DNA of 64,000 nucleotides from Streptomyces sp. NBC_01429 (GCF_036231945.1 NZ_CP109599.1:3442501-3506500); one strand, 5' to 3'; counted from the stretch's first letter, positions 55,212-63,996 are shown. Made by a program: numbers and translations. Notes: generated from the sequence alone by a model not told the origin.

Positions 55212-55574
55212 TCATGCCTCCCCCGTCCGCTCGCCGTGGACGTAGCGGCCCCCGCGCAGCAGGGAGGCGAAAGCCGCGACCAGGCAGGCAGCGATGGCGA
55301 AGTCGAAGGCGATGGAGAGGCCCCCCGCGAACGGTTCGGAGATCAGTTTGGGGAAGAACGCCCGTCCGGTGAGGTAGTCGGCGTGCCCGCTCGGCAGATG
55401 GGCCAGCGCCTCCGGGCCGAGCAGGGTCCGCACCGGGTTGTATCCCAGGAGCGCGGCGAACAGCACGCCGACGGGCGAACACCAGGTGCCAGTCGAGAGG
55501 GCCGAGCGCGAGACCGGCAGGCCCTCGCGCGTACCCGCGGGGCGGCCGGATCCGCGGAATCCTGCTCTGCGCAC
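55212..55574 (-). pseudogene. C-terminal remnant of an MFS transporter
   Basis: The C-terminal ~85 residues (VGVLFAALLGYNPVRTLLG... ADYLTGRAFFPKLISEPF...GGLSIAFDFAIAACLVAAFASLLRGG) match the last two helices and tail of DHA2 transporters, but the other twelve helices are missing. The N-terminal ~35 residues are unrelated. No ribosome-binding site. A deletion remnant next to other decayed genes. Confidence 0.7.
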
Positions 55575-55785
55575 GGGACCACCATCCCGTCGGAACCGAC
55601 CTGGTCGAGTAGGACCAAGCTAATCCGGGATCCCGGACCCGGCCAGCGCGCCGAGAGGCCGTTCCGGGAGGACACCGGAAGGACACCGAGGACACCGGGC
55701 GCCATCGGGGCACTGCGCCGGTGGCCCCCGGTGTGTCCGGTCCGAGCCCGAACGGGGGCGCCGGCCGCCTTCCGGATGCTCAGGC

Positions 55786-56415
55786 TCAGGCGCCGGCGCC
55801 GCGCAGCGTCCGCGTGAGGCCGGCGTCGATGCGGTCCATCGTGTCCGCGTAGGCCCGCGGCGCGTCGACACCGAGCTGGTCGGCGAGCACGAGGACCCAC
55901 CAGAGGCGCTCGGCCAGCTTGTGCCGCAGCTCGGCGTCCACATCGCCCTCGATGTCCCACGTACGCTCGGCGGCCAGCACCAACCGGCCTACGTAGGCGG
56001 CGTCGTTGGCGAATCCGAGGGCCGGCTCCGGCAGCGTCCACGTCCAGCCCAGCAGGCGCCGCTCAAGCTCCTCGTACTGGGCCCGTACCTCCAGCGCACG
56101 GGCGTCCGCCGGAGCGAGGCCAGCAGCGTCGCGATCATATTGCCGGATGCCGCGTGATGCCGTCGAGTGATGCAGTGCCTGATCGAAGCGCTTGTGGCAG
56201 GTTGCCCCTGCTACCACATGCCGCCCCATCCGAAGGCGTCCGGCCACCGGGTGGCCACCGGGTGGCCACCGGATTCTGTTACTGCCGAAGCAAGAGCCCG
56301 AATCATTGAGGTTGTCGGGTTCAGACAAAGCCCCCGCCCACTGGACATCCGGGCCACCGCCGCCGAGCCGGGCACCCGGGCCAGAGAACAGTCCGCAGTG
56401 AAACGACATCATCAA
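55786..56415 (-). CDS. MazG-like nucleotide pyrophosphohydrolase-family protein (start uncertain)
   Basis: The C-terminal ~100 residues, LGFANDAAYVGRLVLAAERT...ELRHKLAERLWWVLVLADQLGVD...AYADTMDRIDAGL, fit the MazG-like helical fold of small actinobacterial proteins, but the acidic metal-binding residues are partly replaced. The N-terminal ~100 codons of the open frame have poor coding character and cross a repeat, so the gene probably begins near 56120-56150 or has lost its start. May be decaying. Low certainty about activity. Confidence 0.55.
   Translation of the reverse strand: MMMSFHCGLFSGPGARLGGGGPDVQWAGALSEPDNLNDSGSCFGSNRIRWPPGGHPVAGRLRMGRHVVAGATCHKRFDQALHHSTASRGIRQYDRDAAGLAPADARALEVRAQYEELERRLLGWTWTLPEPALGFANDAAYVGRLVLAAERTWDIEGDVDAELRHKLAERLWWVLVLADQLGVDAPRAYADTMDRIDAGLTRTLRGAGA
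56230..56262 (+). repeat. 33-bp direct repeat, left copy
   Basis: Identical at 30/33 bases to 58451-58483 in the same orientation (shared core GTCCGGCCACCGG, then TGGCCACCGGG). The two copies bracket vapBC and the helicase remnant. Confidence 0.7.
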
Positions 56416-56437
56416 GCTCGATGAAATGATATCGTTT
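56401..56437. promoter_or_regulatory. vapBC operator
   Basis: AAACGACATCAT (56401-56412) and ATGATATCGTTT (56426-56437) are inverted at 11/12 positions across 13 nt, 34 bp upstream of vapB. Typical autoregulatory site of a VapBC complex. Confidence 0.6.
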
Positions 56438-56471
56438 AGCAGGTCGCTGCAACTATCTGAGAGGTGCCTTC

Positions 56472-56714
56472 GTGGCTCGTACTGTGATCGACCTCGACGA
56501 AGACATGGTCACCGAGGCCATGCGCATCTTCGGCACCAAGACCAAGGCCAAAGCCGTCCGCCTGGCCATGGAAGACGCCGTCAAACGGCACCTGCGGCAG
56601 GAGGGCTTCGACGCCATGGACGCCGGCGAGCTCGACTTCAGCGAGATCATCGAGAACACCGGCCCGCGCAACGCCGACGGAACCCTCAAGCGCCACGGCG
56701 GCCAGGCCGCCTGA
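56472..56714 (+). CDS. vapB: Type II antitoxin, VapB family
   Basis: 80 aa. Ribbon-helix-helix N-terminus ARTVIDLDEDMVTEAMRIFGTKTKAKAVRLAMEDAVKRH binds DNA; the C-terminal acidic part (MDAGELDFSEIIENTG) should wrap the toxin. GTG start with GAGGTG at 6 nt. Overlaps the toxin ATG by one base. Autoregulation through the upstream inverted repeat is expected. Confidence 0.92.
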   Translation: MARTVIDLDEDMVTEAMRIFGTKTKAKAVRLAMEDAVKRHLRQEGFDAMDAGELDFSEIIENTGPRNADGTLKRHGGQAA

Positions 56715-57133
56715 TGCAAGACCGCTACCTGATCGACAAGTCCGCCCTCGCTCGCTGGACGAAACCGCGCGTCCGAGAGGTGCTGAAACCACTCCACGAG
56801 CGCTACCTGCTCGCCGTCTGTCAACCCACCGAGTACGAGATGATCCACTCGGCACGGGACAGCGCGGAAGCGACGCGCATCAGCACCTGGCTACACGCCT
56901 TCGACTACCTGCGCACCAACGACGACAGTTTCACCCGCGCCATGGAGGTCCAGCGGCACGCCCTCAATGCAGGCTTCCACCGGGCCTTGTCGCTCCCCGA
57001 CCTCCTCATCGCCGCCACGGCCGAGCAGAATCGGGTCACCATCCTCCACTACGACGGCGACTTCGACATGATCGCCTCCCTCACCGGCCAACCCGCCCAA
57101 TGGGTCGCCCCACCCGGCAGCGCCGACCAGTGA
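56714..57133 (+). CDS. vapC: PIN-domain ribonuclease toxin, VapC family
   Basis: 139 aa. PIN acidic residues are all visible: Asp in YLIDKSALAR, Glu in QPTEYEMIHSA, Asp in LSLPDLLIAATAE and Asp in LHYDGDFDMIA. VapC toxins cleave RNA (often tRNA or rRNA) when released from VapB. Intact pair, so the locus may be functional even though neighbouring genes are decayed. Confidence 0.93.
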   Translation: MQDRYLIDKSALARWTKPRVREVLKPLHERYLLAVCQPTEYEMIHSARDSAEATRISTWLHAFDYLRTNDDSFTRAMEVQRHALNAGFHRALSLPDLLIAATAEQNRVTILHYDGDFDMIASLTGQPAQWVAPPGSADQ

Positions 57134-57659
57134 CCACGCCGGCCCAGCCCCCTGCCCGCCGAACTGCGCCCTGACGGCTGGAATCTGGCCAATAATTGAG
57201 CCTCCAGTTTCACCAGATGCAGGCGGTCACAGATGGTCGCCGTCTCTCTGGTCCACAGCACCGCGCTGATGACGGAGCGGCTCCCCGAGAAACCTCCGGC
57301 ATGGCTGACCCGTGGTGAGCGGACCGTCGCGTACCCGTACAAGGACTGGAGAAAGCCGCGCGTCTGGTTCTCGCCTTCTTCACGGACCGTCGCACCCGCG
57401 ATGAGCAGCGCAGGATCATCGGGGTAGGCAGCGTCTTCCCGGGCAGACGGTCGGGCACCCACGAACGCGCCCTGCTCGCCCGTGACTTCACCGCACCTCC
57501 GGATTCCGCTGCCGCTCATCACCCTTGAGGACGCCATGGGGGCCAGCCGACGGTTCCAGGGATGGGTGGATCGGTACCCGCGGCACCGGCTGGGACTACG
57601 TCATCGACCTGATACGCGAGAGCCTCTCCGCCGGAGGGCCGGGCTCCGTCGTCGTGGGA
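57134..57659. other. Degenerate region downstream of vapC
   Basis: 526 bp. Short broken frames are present (plus-strand 57233-57427 and parts of 57525-57660), with normal amino acid composition but no recognisable domain. Probably eroded coding DNA. Confidence 0.4.
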
Positions 57660-58052
57660 ATGCACCGGGACTTCCTGATGGAGTTCGCGGCGCTGGAGAA
57701 ACCCGTCCAGAAGCGGGTTTTCGAAGTGATTCGAGAAGTTCGCGGCGGCCACGTACTCCGGGCTGCACTTGGAGAAGCTGACTCACCAGAAAGATCCACG
57801 CCTGCGGACGATCCGCATCACCTCCTTCTGGCGCGGCGTCGTCCTCAAGGGCGAGTCGGGCGACAGCTATCCGCTGTTGAGGATCTCCCCCACGACAAGG
57901 GCAACGACTGGGCCGCCAAGCATCGGGCTTCGGTGGACGAGGCGACGCAGGGCATCGAGATACGCGACGACGTTGCTCTGGAGCGGGCCACGGCCGGGCT
58001 GCGGGTGCTGGACGCCGACGAACCCTCCCGTCTGTTCCCCGCCTCCGAGTAG
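57660..58052 (+). pseudogene. Fragment of a superfamily-I DNA helicase, N-terminal domain, two frameshifts
   Basis: MHRDFLMEFAALEKPVQKRV is followed, after a +1 shift near 57735-57742, by GLHLEKLTHQKDPRLRTIR...FWRGVVLKGESGDSYPLLRI. A second shift near 57883-57890 restores DKGNDWAAKHRASVDEATQGIEIRDDVALERATAGLRVLD, then a stop. This is the N-terminal accessory domain that precedes the UvrD-like helicase core in a common Streptomyces protein (from memory); the ATPase core is absent. Confidence 0.65.
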
Positions 58053-58290
58053 TGGATCGTCGGGAAGCCACAACCCTCGCTCCTGTGTGTACCACCGATT
58101 TCGCGGTCGATTGGGAGCCGGTCTGCACGGTGGCTGCGCCTTCGGCCACCACATGGCCACCACACCAATCCGAACAGCCCGAGGGAGATCGACAGCCAGG
58201 GCCAAAAGACCAGTTCACAGGCGCGCGGGGCAGAATCACCACGGCCGCAGACCCCAGACCTACGCATTGCGACGCATAGACCACACCTGA

Positions 58291-58327
58291 GAAACCCCAG
58301 GTCAGAACCCATCCGACCTGGGGTTTC
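58291..58327. terminator. Perfect 13-bp hairpin
   Basis: GAAACCCCAGGTC (58291-58303) and GACCTGGGGTTTC (58315-58327), 11-nt loop. Terminator-like. Confidence 0.65.
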
Positions 58328-58450
58328 GCCGAGCCCCCTGTCGGACGTCAGCGTTCGTGTTGCGTCGTGACCGATCGTGCCGCTGAGTAACGTTGTGCCC
58401 GATCAGAGCACGTGCGTCTGGTTGGTCCGTGCTACCTCGTAATACGTCGT

Positions 58451-58483
58451 CCAAAGGTGTCCGGCCACCGGCTGGCCACCGGG
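58451..58483 (+). repeat. 33-bp direct repeat, right copy
   Basis: CCAAAGGTGTCCGGCCACCG followed by GCTGGCCACCGGG; 30/33 identical to 56230-56262. Together they look like boundaries of an inserted segment. Confidence 0.7.
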
Positions 58484-58514
58484 ATGGGTAGCGCTGGCGA
58501 CAAGAAGCGCAATC

Positions 58515-58551
58515 GATGGCAGGGTTGTTGGCCTCCAACAACCCTGCCATC
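58515..58551. terminator. Perfect 17-bp hairpin with 3-nt loop
   Basis: GATGGCAGGGTTGTTGG, loop CCT, CCAACAACCCTGCCATC. Unusually long perfect stem: terminator, or recombination hairpin. Confidence 0.65.
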
Positions 58552-58761
58552 TGTGTGATTGGCAGCTTGAAGCCGTGGTGGACGGCCGCAGCGACTTGAG
58601 CCCGGCGTCGCCCTACGGCCACAACGCGAATCGGACTCAAGATCAATGTGCGTTTGGCAGTGTGGGCGCTACGCGCCACCTTTCGCCGCACGGCCAGCCG
58701 GGATAGAAGGACGCCCTGTTCCAGCCCCCGCCGCCTCAGCCTCGGAGGCTCGCCCAGACAG

Positions 58762-60048
58762 CTAACGGACACACGTACGGGGGGCGGCATGGCCGGCGAA
58801 CCGGGCACCGATCCACGACATCGTGTCGGGCTGCACCGGCATGACTACGTCGTGGTCGAGGCCCTCGTAGGTCCGGTACTCAACAGTCGCGCCCTTGCGG
58901 CAGAGTCGGGCCACGAGTTCCGCCGTATCCGTTGGTGTGGTGAGCGCGTCAGCGGTCCCCTGCTGAATGAGGACCGGTCCGGAGATGGGGAGAGTTCCCG
59001 ATTCGTTCCGCCGCAGGTACGGCTCGATTCTGTGCTCGGCGCCACTGCGGATGAGCGCGTCGCCGGTCAGATCGCCGTAGCTCGCCTGGACCACGTTGAT
59101 GCAGTCAGTTCTCAGCGTGTGCAGACGGGCCGTCGCCGCAGGGGTCAGTACTTGCGACGGGTGGAACCCCGGCGCGTCTGTCGCCGCCGCCCCGGCCACG
59201 ATCAGCGGTACGACCCCCGACGCACCGGGCATCTGTGCCGTTCGGGCGAAGAGCTTGGTGAGGTCGGAGGCGGGCGCGAGGGCGACGAGCCCCCGGTAGC
59301 CGCGATCGGGCCTGCCCTGGCGTGCGCGTTCGGTCATCAGCTCGCCGGCCGCCAATGCCGCGTGCCCGCCCTGCGAATGGCCCAGCGCGACCCATTCGCT
59401 CCCGAGCCCACGCACAGCCGCGCGGGCGGCGGGCAGTGAGTTGACGACGTCGTGGGCCGCGGCCCGCTTCGAGAGGAACTCGTGCCGGCCGTCGGTTCCG
59501 AGCCCGACGTAGTCGATGGCGACGACGGCATAGCCGCCCCGGACGATGGACCGCAGGTGCTCCCCGTACTGGAGATCCTTCATCAGCGACGGCGCGCAGC
59601 CTCGCCCGGCCCCGCTCGCGCCGTGCGCGTAGGCAACCACCCGCCAGCCGCCGCGCGGCGGATCGCCCGCGGGGGTCAGGACCACACCCGAGGCTGCGAC
59701 GTCCCGGTCCTTCGAACTCCGTGAGTGGTAGAGGATGCGCGTCGCGCGTATGCCGGGATCGAGCTGGTAACCCTGGGCCGCCTCGGCCCGGACAAGGGTC
59801 CCGGCCGGTGCCGGAGGCAGGTTGGACGGCACATCGTAGAAGGACGTCCTGGGCAGCGCGTTGGCCTGCTCCACCGCCCGCGCGCGGTCGATCACGCACT
59901 GCCGGTCGCAGTCGTCCACCGTCGCGGCGGCGGGACCCGCCAACGTCCCTGACAGCGTCAGGGCGGCGACAAGTACCAGGACGCGCCGCATTGAGGTCGC
60001 GGTCCTGTGGCTCTTCTTCATTCCGGGACCGGTCACCCGTGCTCGCAT
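58762..60048 (-). CDS. Secreted lipase/esterase (LIP family, PF03583-like)
   Basis: 428 aa. Sec signal peptide: basic MKKSHRTATSMRR, hydrophobic VLVLVAALTLSGTLAG, cleavage near PAAATVDD. The α/β-hydrolase core has AYAHGASGAGRGCAPS, GYAVVAIDYVGLG, nucleophile WVALGHSQGGHAAL (GxSxG), and C-terminal His in GLDHDVVMP. Resembles Candida LipA-type secretory lipases common in actinomycetes. Start taken as ATG 60048 (GGAGA at 9 nt); ATG 60021 is also possible. Confidence 0.9.
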   Translation of the reverse strand: MRARVTGPGMKKSHRTATSMRRVLVLVAALTLSGTLAGPAAATVDDCDRQCVIDRARAVEQANALPRTSFYDVPSNLPPAPAGTLVRAEAAQGYQLDPGIRATRILYHSRSSKDRDVAASGVVLTPAGDPPRGGWRVVAYAHGASGAGRGCAPSLMKDLQYGEHLRSIVRGGYAVVAIDYVGLGTDGRHEFLSKRAAAHDVVNSLPAARAAVRGLGSEWVALGHSQGGHAALAAGELMTERARQGRPDRGYRGLVALAPASDLTKLFARTAQMPGASGVVPLIVAGAAATDAPGFHPSQVLTPAATARLHTLRTDCINVVQASYGDLTGDALIRSGAEHRIEPYLRRNESGTLPISGPVLIQQGTADALTTPTDTAELVARLCRKGATVEYRTYEGLDHDVVMPVQPDTMSWIGARFAGHAAPRTCVR

Positions 60049-60196
60049 TTCTCGCATTTCTCCATTTTCTTCGCGCTTATCGGCTGGGTGCGGTGTGCAC
60101 GACGACGGGTGCTGCACAGAGAGCTCCCGGCCGACCGTCCGCATACTGGGGCAGCTTCCCGGACCGCTCGCCAGGCCGGCGGTCCGGGAAGGGTGC

Positions 60197-60925
60197 CTAG
60201 GATGATGAATGCGCTGTCCAGACGGTCCCGCGAGGCTCGTACTCCAGTATTTCTTCCACCTGCAGCACGGCATCCGAGCCGATTTCGCGCTTGAACAGCC
60301 ACAGGCCCAACTCCAGCCCCGAGGAGACGCCTCCGGCGGTGACGAGATCTCCGTCGTCGACGACGCGGGCGTTCTTGACGAGGCCGCCCTGCGCTTCGAG
60401 TTCCGCCTTGGCCAGCTGATGAGTAGTACAGGGACGGTCCTTGGTCAGACCCGCCGCCGACAGCAGCATCGCCCCCGTACAGACCGAACTGATCGTCAGC
60501 CCCTCCCGGGACGCGGCGGCGAGCGCCCGCGGCAGGACACCGCGCTTGATCTCCGCCCAGACGCCGGCCCCTTCCGGGCGTACGTACCCCCCTCCCGGCA
60601 CCACGATCACGTCCGCCTTCTCCGGGGACCACCGATGCTCGACCTGGAAACCGACGCCGTGCGCGGAACGGATCGGTCCGGGGCGTCCCACGGTGACGTA
60701 GCGGACCTCCGCCCGGCCCTGGCCGTTCACGAAGACCGAGTGCGGAGCGACGCAATCCAGCTCCTCGACCCCGTCGAACATCACGATGTCGACGCGCAGC
60801 GGCGCCGTACGCCGTGGTGCGGCCGAGGCCGGGGCGCCGCTGACAGCTGTGGCGGTCAGCGCGCCACCGGCCACGACTGCCGCGCCCGCCGCCGTCGTTC
60901 CGTGAAGAAATCGTCTGCGCTCCAT
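60197..60925 (-). CDS. Tat-exported DJ-1/PfpI-family protein
   Basis: 242 aa. Twin-arginine signal MERRRFLHGTTAAGAAVVAGG with Ala-rich cleavage region near SGAPASAAP. The mature domain is DJ-1/PfpI-like: VDIVMFDGVEELDCVAPHSVF, VIVVPGGGYVRP, and the nucleophile elbow SSVCTGAMLLSAAGLTKDRPCTTHQ (Cys). Similar to AraC-N-terminal-like isonitrile hydratase/glyoxalase proteins. Export of this fold is uncommon. ATG 60925; the longer ORF upstream lacks sense. Substrate unknown. Confidence 0.88.
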   Translation of the reverse strand: MERRRFLHGTTAAGAAVVAGGALTATAVSGAPASAAPRRTAPLRVDIVMFDGVEELDCVAPHSVFVNGQGRAEVRYVTVGRPGPIRSAHGVGFQVEHRWSPEKADVIVVPGGGYVRPEGAGVWAEIKRGVLPRALAAASREGLTISSVCTGAMLLSAAGLTKDRPCTTHQLAKAELEAQGGLVKNARVVDDGDLVTAGGVSSGLELGLWLFKREIGSDAVLQVEEILEYEPRGTVWTAHSSS

Positions 60926-61569
60926 GACTGTGTCTCCTGTGTCTGTCGAGCGTCCGACCGGGCAGTGACGTGGCATGTGCGTTCAAAACAGCACCAGGAC
61001 GGCCGACCGGGCTCACAGTGACCGGCCGCCGGTGGACGACCTCCTGTTGCGCATACGTTCGGCTCATGCTGGTGAAGTAGTAGTCGCTTCCCGCGCCGAC
61101 CAAGTTCCCACGAAGTTTTTCCGGTGCAGCTGACACGACCCGTGTGGGCGCGTTTTGACGGTGTCTCAGATAGCACAGGGCGCCGGGCCGGATACTCACC
61201 CAGGTCGCCGAAATGCCCTACGGCTGGCGGTACTTCTGGATCGCGCGGACCGTCACCCGGGGCGGGTTCGGCTGCCGGATCCGCGAACGCCGCGACTGCG
61301 CCCAGCGCGCCCGGTCTCCGGCCGGCTCGCCGTCGCCCCCGACCGGCGGGCCTACGTGCCCTGTCCGGTCGAGACCCGCACACCGTGATACGTCACCGGG
61401 ACGAACGTCGGTGACAGGTCATCCAGGCTTCGGATCACCGTCCAGAGCCCCGCCTCGGCCGCCGCACGGTGAGTCGACTCGCCCCGACGCTGTGCGAATC
61501 GCCCGAGGAGGAACCGCGTCGGGTCCTCCCCGTCGTTCAGGGCCTGACCGAGCCATCGTGAAGTGTGGA
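60926..61569. other. Intergenic region between PfpI-like gene and ABC operon end
   Basis: 644 bp. No recognised gene. A plus-strand stretch near 61213-61390 (MPYGWRYFWIARTVTRGGF) and a minus-strand stretch 61352-61569 (LLGRFAQRRGESTHRAAAEA) look like broken or orphan coding fragments without start signals. Confidence 0.4.
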
Positions 61570-62223
61570 CTACCCGAGTTCGTCCCAGTGGACTGTGCGG
61601 TCGCACCAGCGGTTCAGGAGGGCGCGGTCGTGGCCGACGGCGATCAGCCCGGCGCCGGTGGTGCGGCGGTAGTCCTCGACGACCGCGACGAGTGCGGCGG
61701 TGGTGGAGGCGTCGAGCATGGCGGTCATCTCGTCACAGATCAGCCAGCGCGGGCGCAGCACGAGGGCGCGGGCGAGGCAGGCGCGTTGGAGTTGGCCGTC
61801 GCTTACTTCGTGGGGGCGTCTGCCGAGCAGGTCCGGGGTCAGGCCGATGGTGGCGGCGAGTTCGGTCACCCGCTCGGTCGAGGCGTCGCGGCGGCCGGTG
61901 GCTCGCAGGGGCTCGGCGATCAGGTCGGTGAGTCGCAGTCGGGGATCCGCGGAGAGTCTGGGCTGCTGGAAGACGACGCCGAAGGCCGTGCGCAGTTCAC
62001 GTGGGGCACGGTGGCGCCAGTGGCGTACGGGGGTTCCGTCGAGGGTGAGGGTGCCGGAATCGGGGCGGTGCAGAAGAGCGGCGACGCGGGCCAGCGTCGA
62101 CTTGCCGCAGCCGCTGGGGCCGAGCAGGCCGACGGCTTCGCCCGGCTCGACGGACAGGGAGGCGTTCCGTACGACAGGAGTGTTTCTGCCGTATCCGGCG
62201 GTAATGGCGCGCAGTTCAAGCAC
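61570..62223 (-). CDS. ABC transporter ATP-binding protein (DppF/NikE-like)
   Basis: 217 aa, one nucleotide-binding domain: Walker A LLGPSGCGKSTLARVA, Q-loop VVFQQPRLS, signature EVSDGQLQRACLARAL (variant of LSGGQ) and Walker B RWLICDEMTAMLDAS. Pairs with the upstream ATPase in a nickel/oligopeptide importer. Its ATG overlaps the upstream stop by 8 nt. Shorter than DppF (about 330 aa), lacking the C-terminal oligopeptide domain, as NikE-like proteins do. Confidence 0.92.
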   Translation of the reverse strand: MLELRAITAGYGRNTPVVRNASLSVEPGEAVGLLGPSGCGKSTLARVAALLHRPDSGTLTLDGTPVRHWRHRAPRELRTAFGVVFQQPRLSADPRLRLTDLIAEPLRATGRRDASTERVTELAATIGLTPDLLGRRPHEVSDGQLQRACLARALVLRPRWLICDEMTAMLDASTTAALVAVVEDYRRTTGAGLIAVGHDRALLNRWCDRTVHWDELG

Positions 62224-63193
62224 GGGAGTTCTCCGGTATGTGCGGGTGGTGGCAGGCGGCCGTCTCGGTGAGGTTCGGCAGTGTCACGCAGGCGTCGTCG
62301 GCCCGGGCGCAGCGCGGTGCGAAGGCGCAGCCGTCGGGCAGGTCGCCGAGTTCCGGAGGCATGCCGGGGATGGCGGTGAAGGCGCGGTCCGGGAGGGCGT
62401 GGAGGAGGCCGCGGCTGTAGGGGTGGCGGGGGCCCGGGGTGCCGAAGAAGACTGCCGCGTCGGAGATCTCGACGATGCGGCCCGCGTACATCACGGCGAC
62501 ACGGTCGGCGATGCGCTCGGCGGCCGACAGGTCGTGGGTGATCATCAGCAGGGCCCGGTCGGCGTCGTCGATATGGCGCCGTAGTTCGTCGACGGTGTGT
62601 TCCACGAGATCGCGGTCGAGTCCGGTGGTCGGCTCGTCGGCGAGCAGCAGAGGCGCGTCGCCGACCAGGGCCAGGGCGGTCGCGGCGCGCTGGGCGAGGC
62701 CGCCGGAGAGCTCGTGCGGGTAGCGGTCGAGGTGGTCCTCGGGGAACGCCGTGCGTGCGACGGCCGTCTCGGCGGCTGCGCGCACGGCCGTACGCCCCCG
62801 TATTCCGGTCAGGGCGGAGACCGTCTCCTGCACCTGGGAGCGGATGGTGCGGACGGGGGTCAGATGCGCGGCCGGGCTCTGCGGTACGAGGCCGATACGG
62901 CGGCCCCGTACGGTGCGGGCGAGGGTACGTTCGTCGGCGGCGAGCAGGTCGAGGCCGCCGAGGCGGGCCTCCCCTGTGGTCTGGGCGTTGGCGGGGAGCA
63001 GGCCCAGGAGAGCGGAGGCCAGGACGGATTTGCCGCAGCCGCTCTCGCCGATCAGGGCGAGGCACTCGCCGGGTGCCACGTCGAAGCGGGCCTCGGTGAC
63101 GGCGGCGATCCGCCGCCCGCCCGGCATCAGGAAGCGCACCGAGAGTCCACGCACCGACAGTACGGGAGGTCGCTGAGGCGGTCCCTCGGTCAC
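62216..63193 (-). CDS. ABC transporter ATP-binding protein (DppD/NikD-like)
   Basis: 325 aa. Walker A LIGESGCGKSVLASALLG, Q-loop LVPQSPAAHLTPVRTI, signature HELSGGLAQRAATALAL, Walker B PLLLADEPTTGLDRDL, H-loop MITHDLSAAERI. The C-terminal oligopeptide/nickel domain has the cysteine pattern GCAFAPRCARADDACV...CHHPH that may hold an iron-sulfur cluster or metal. Starts 4 nt before the permease stop (ATGA overlap). Confidence 0.94.
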   Translation of the reverse strand: MTEGPPQRPPVLSVRGLSVRFLMPGGRRIAAVTEARFDVAPGECLALIGESGCGKSVLASALLGLLPANAQTTGEARLGGLDLLAADERTLARTVRGRRIGLVPQSPAAHLTPVRTIRSQVQETVSALTGIRGRTAVRAAAETAVARTAFPEDHLDRYPHELSGGLAQRAATALALVGDAPLLLADEPTTGLDRDLVEHTVDELRRHIDDADRALLMITHDLSAAERIADRVAVMYAGRIVEISDAAVFFGTPGPRHPYSRGLLHALPDRAFTAIPGMPPELGDLPDGCAFAPRCARADDACVTLPNLTETAACHHPHIPENSRA

Positions 63194-63996
63194 AGCATCA
63201 GCTCCGATCGGCGACGGGGATTGATCCGCTCACGCCAGGCTCCGGCGAGGCCGGCGATGGCGAGGGTGGGGATGATGAGGAAGAGACCGGGGAAGAGAGT
63301 CGGCCACCACTGGCCGGCGAGCAGGGTGCCCCGTGCGCCCTGGATGAGGGTGCCGAGGCTGGCTGTGTGGGTGGGCAGTCCGAGTCCGAGGAAGGACAGG
63401 GCCGACTCGTGCCACATGGCGTGCGGCACCATCAGCGTGGCGGCGAGTGCGGCCTGGGGCAGCACCGCGGGCAGCAGATGCCGTACGGCGACCCGCCACC
63501 GGGACGCGCCGCCGGAGACGGCGGCGTCGATGTACGTGCGCGAGCGCAGGGAGAGAATCTCGGCGCGGACGATCCGCGCGGTCGACGGCCAGTGGGTGAG
63601 GGCGACCGAGACCACTACCGGCCAGATACCCGGCCGGAACAGCGCGACGATGAAGATGCCCAGAAGCAGGTGGGGTACGGCGGAGACGGTGTCGATGATC
63701 CGCATGAGCCCGCGGTCGGCCCAGCCGCCGAGGGCTCCGGCGGTGGCTCCGACGGCCGTACCGATCAGGGTCGCGGTGAACGCGGCGGTCACACCGACGA
63801 GCAGCGAGACCCGAAGCCCGTAGACGCAGCGCAGCAGCAGGTCCCGGCCGACATCGTCGGTGCCGAAGGGGTGTGACCAGGAGGGCGGTCGCAGTTTGGC
63901 CGCCAGGTCGACCGCCTGCTGGTCGAGCTGGGCGAAAGGCGGCACGAGCAGTACGGCGAGCACGGCCACCGTCACCAGAACCACCGAGGTGCGCAC
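63190..63996 (-). CDS. ABC transporter permease (DppC/NikC-like)
   Basis: 268 aa from GTG 63996, right at the window edge; the gene could extend further. Five to six membrane helices, N-terminal SHPFGTDDVGRDLLLRCVYG (binding-protein-dependent permease motif) and the EAA loop YIDAAVSGGASRWRVAVRHLLPAVLP. Upstream permease and solute-binding genes would be outside the window. Import of Ni2+ or oligopeptides is inferred. Confidence 0.92.
   Translation of the reverse strand: MRTSVVLVTVAVLAVLLVPPFAQLDQQAVDLAAKLRPPSWSHPFGTDDVGRDLLLRCVYGLRVSLLVGVTAAFTATLIGTAVGATAGALGGWADRGLMRIIDTVSAVPHLLLGIFIVALFRPGIWPVVVSVALTHWPSTARIVRAEILSLRSRTYIDAAVSGGASRWRVAVRHLLPAVLPQAALAATLMVPHAMWHESALSFLGLGLPTHTASLGTLIQGARGTLLAGQWWPTLFPGLFLIIPTLAIAGLAGAWRERINPRRRSELML

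Larger units (their letters stand above)
58053..58761. other. Non-coding region with two strong hairpins and a direct repeat
   Basis: 709 bp of lower GC. No credible gene: an open frame on the minus strand (58302-58808) crosses both hairpins. Holds the stem-loops 58291-58327 and 58515-58551 and the right 33-bp repeat. Confidence 0.55.

Noticed and set aside
58302..58808. 168-codon minus-strand frame
   Set aside because: Crosses two perfect hairpins and the direct repeat and has no recognisable domain.
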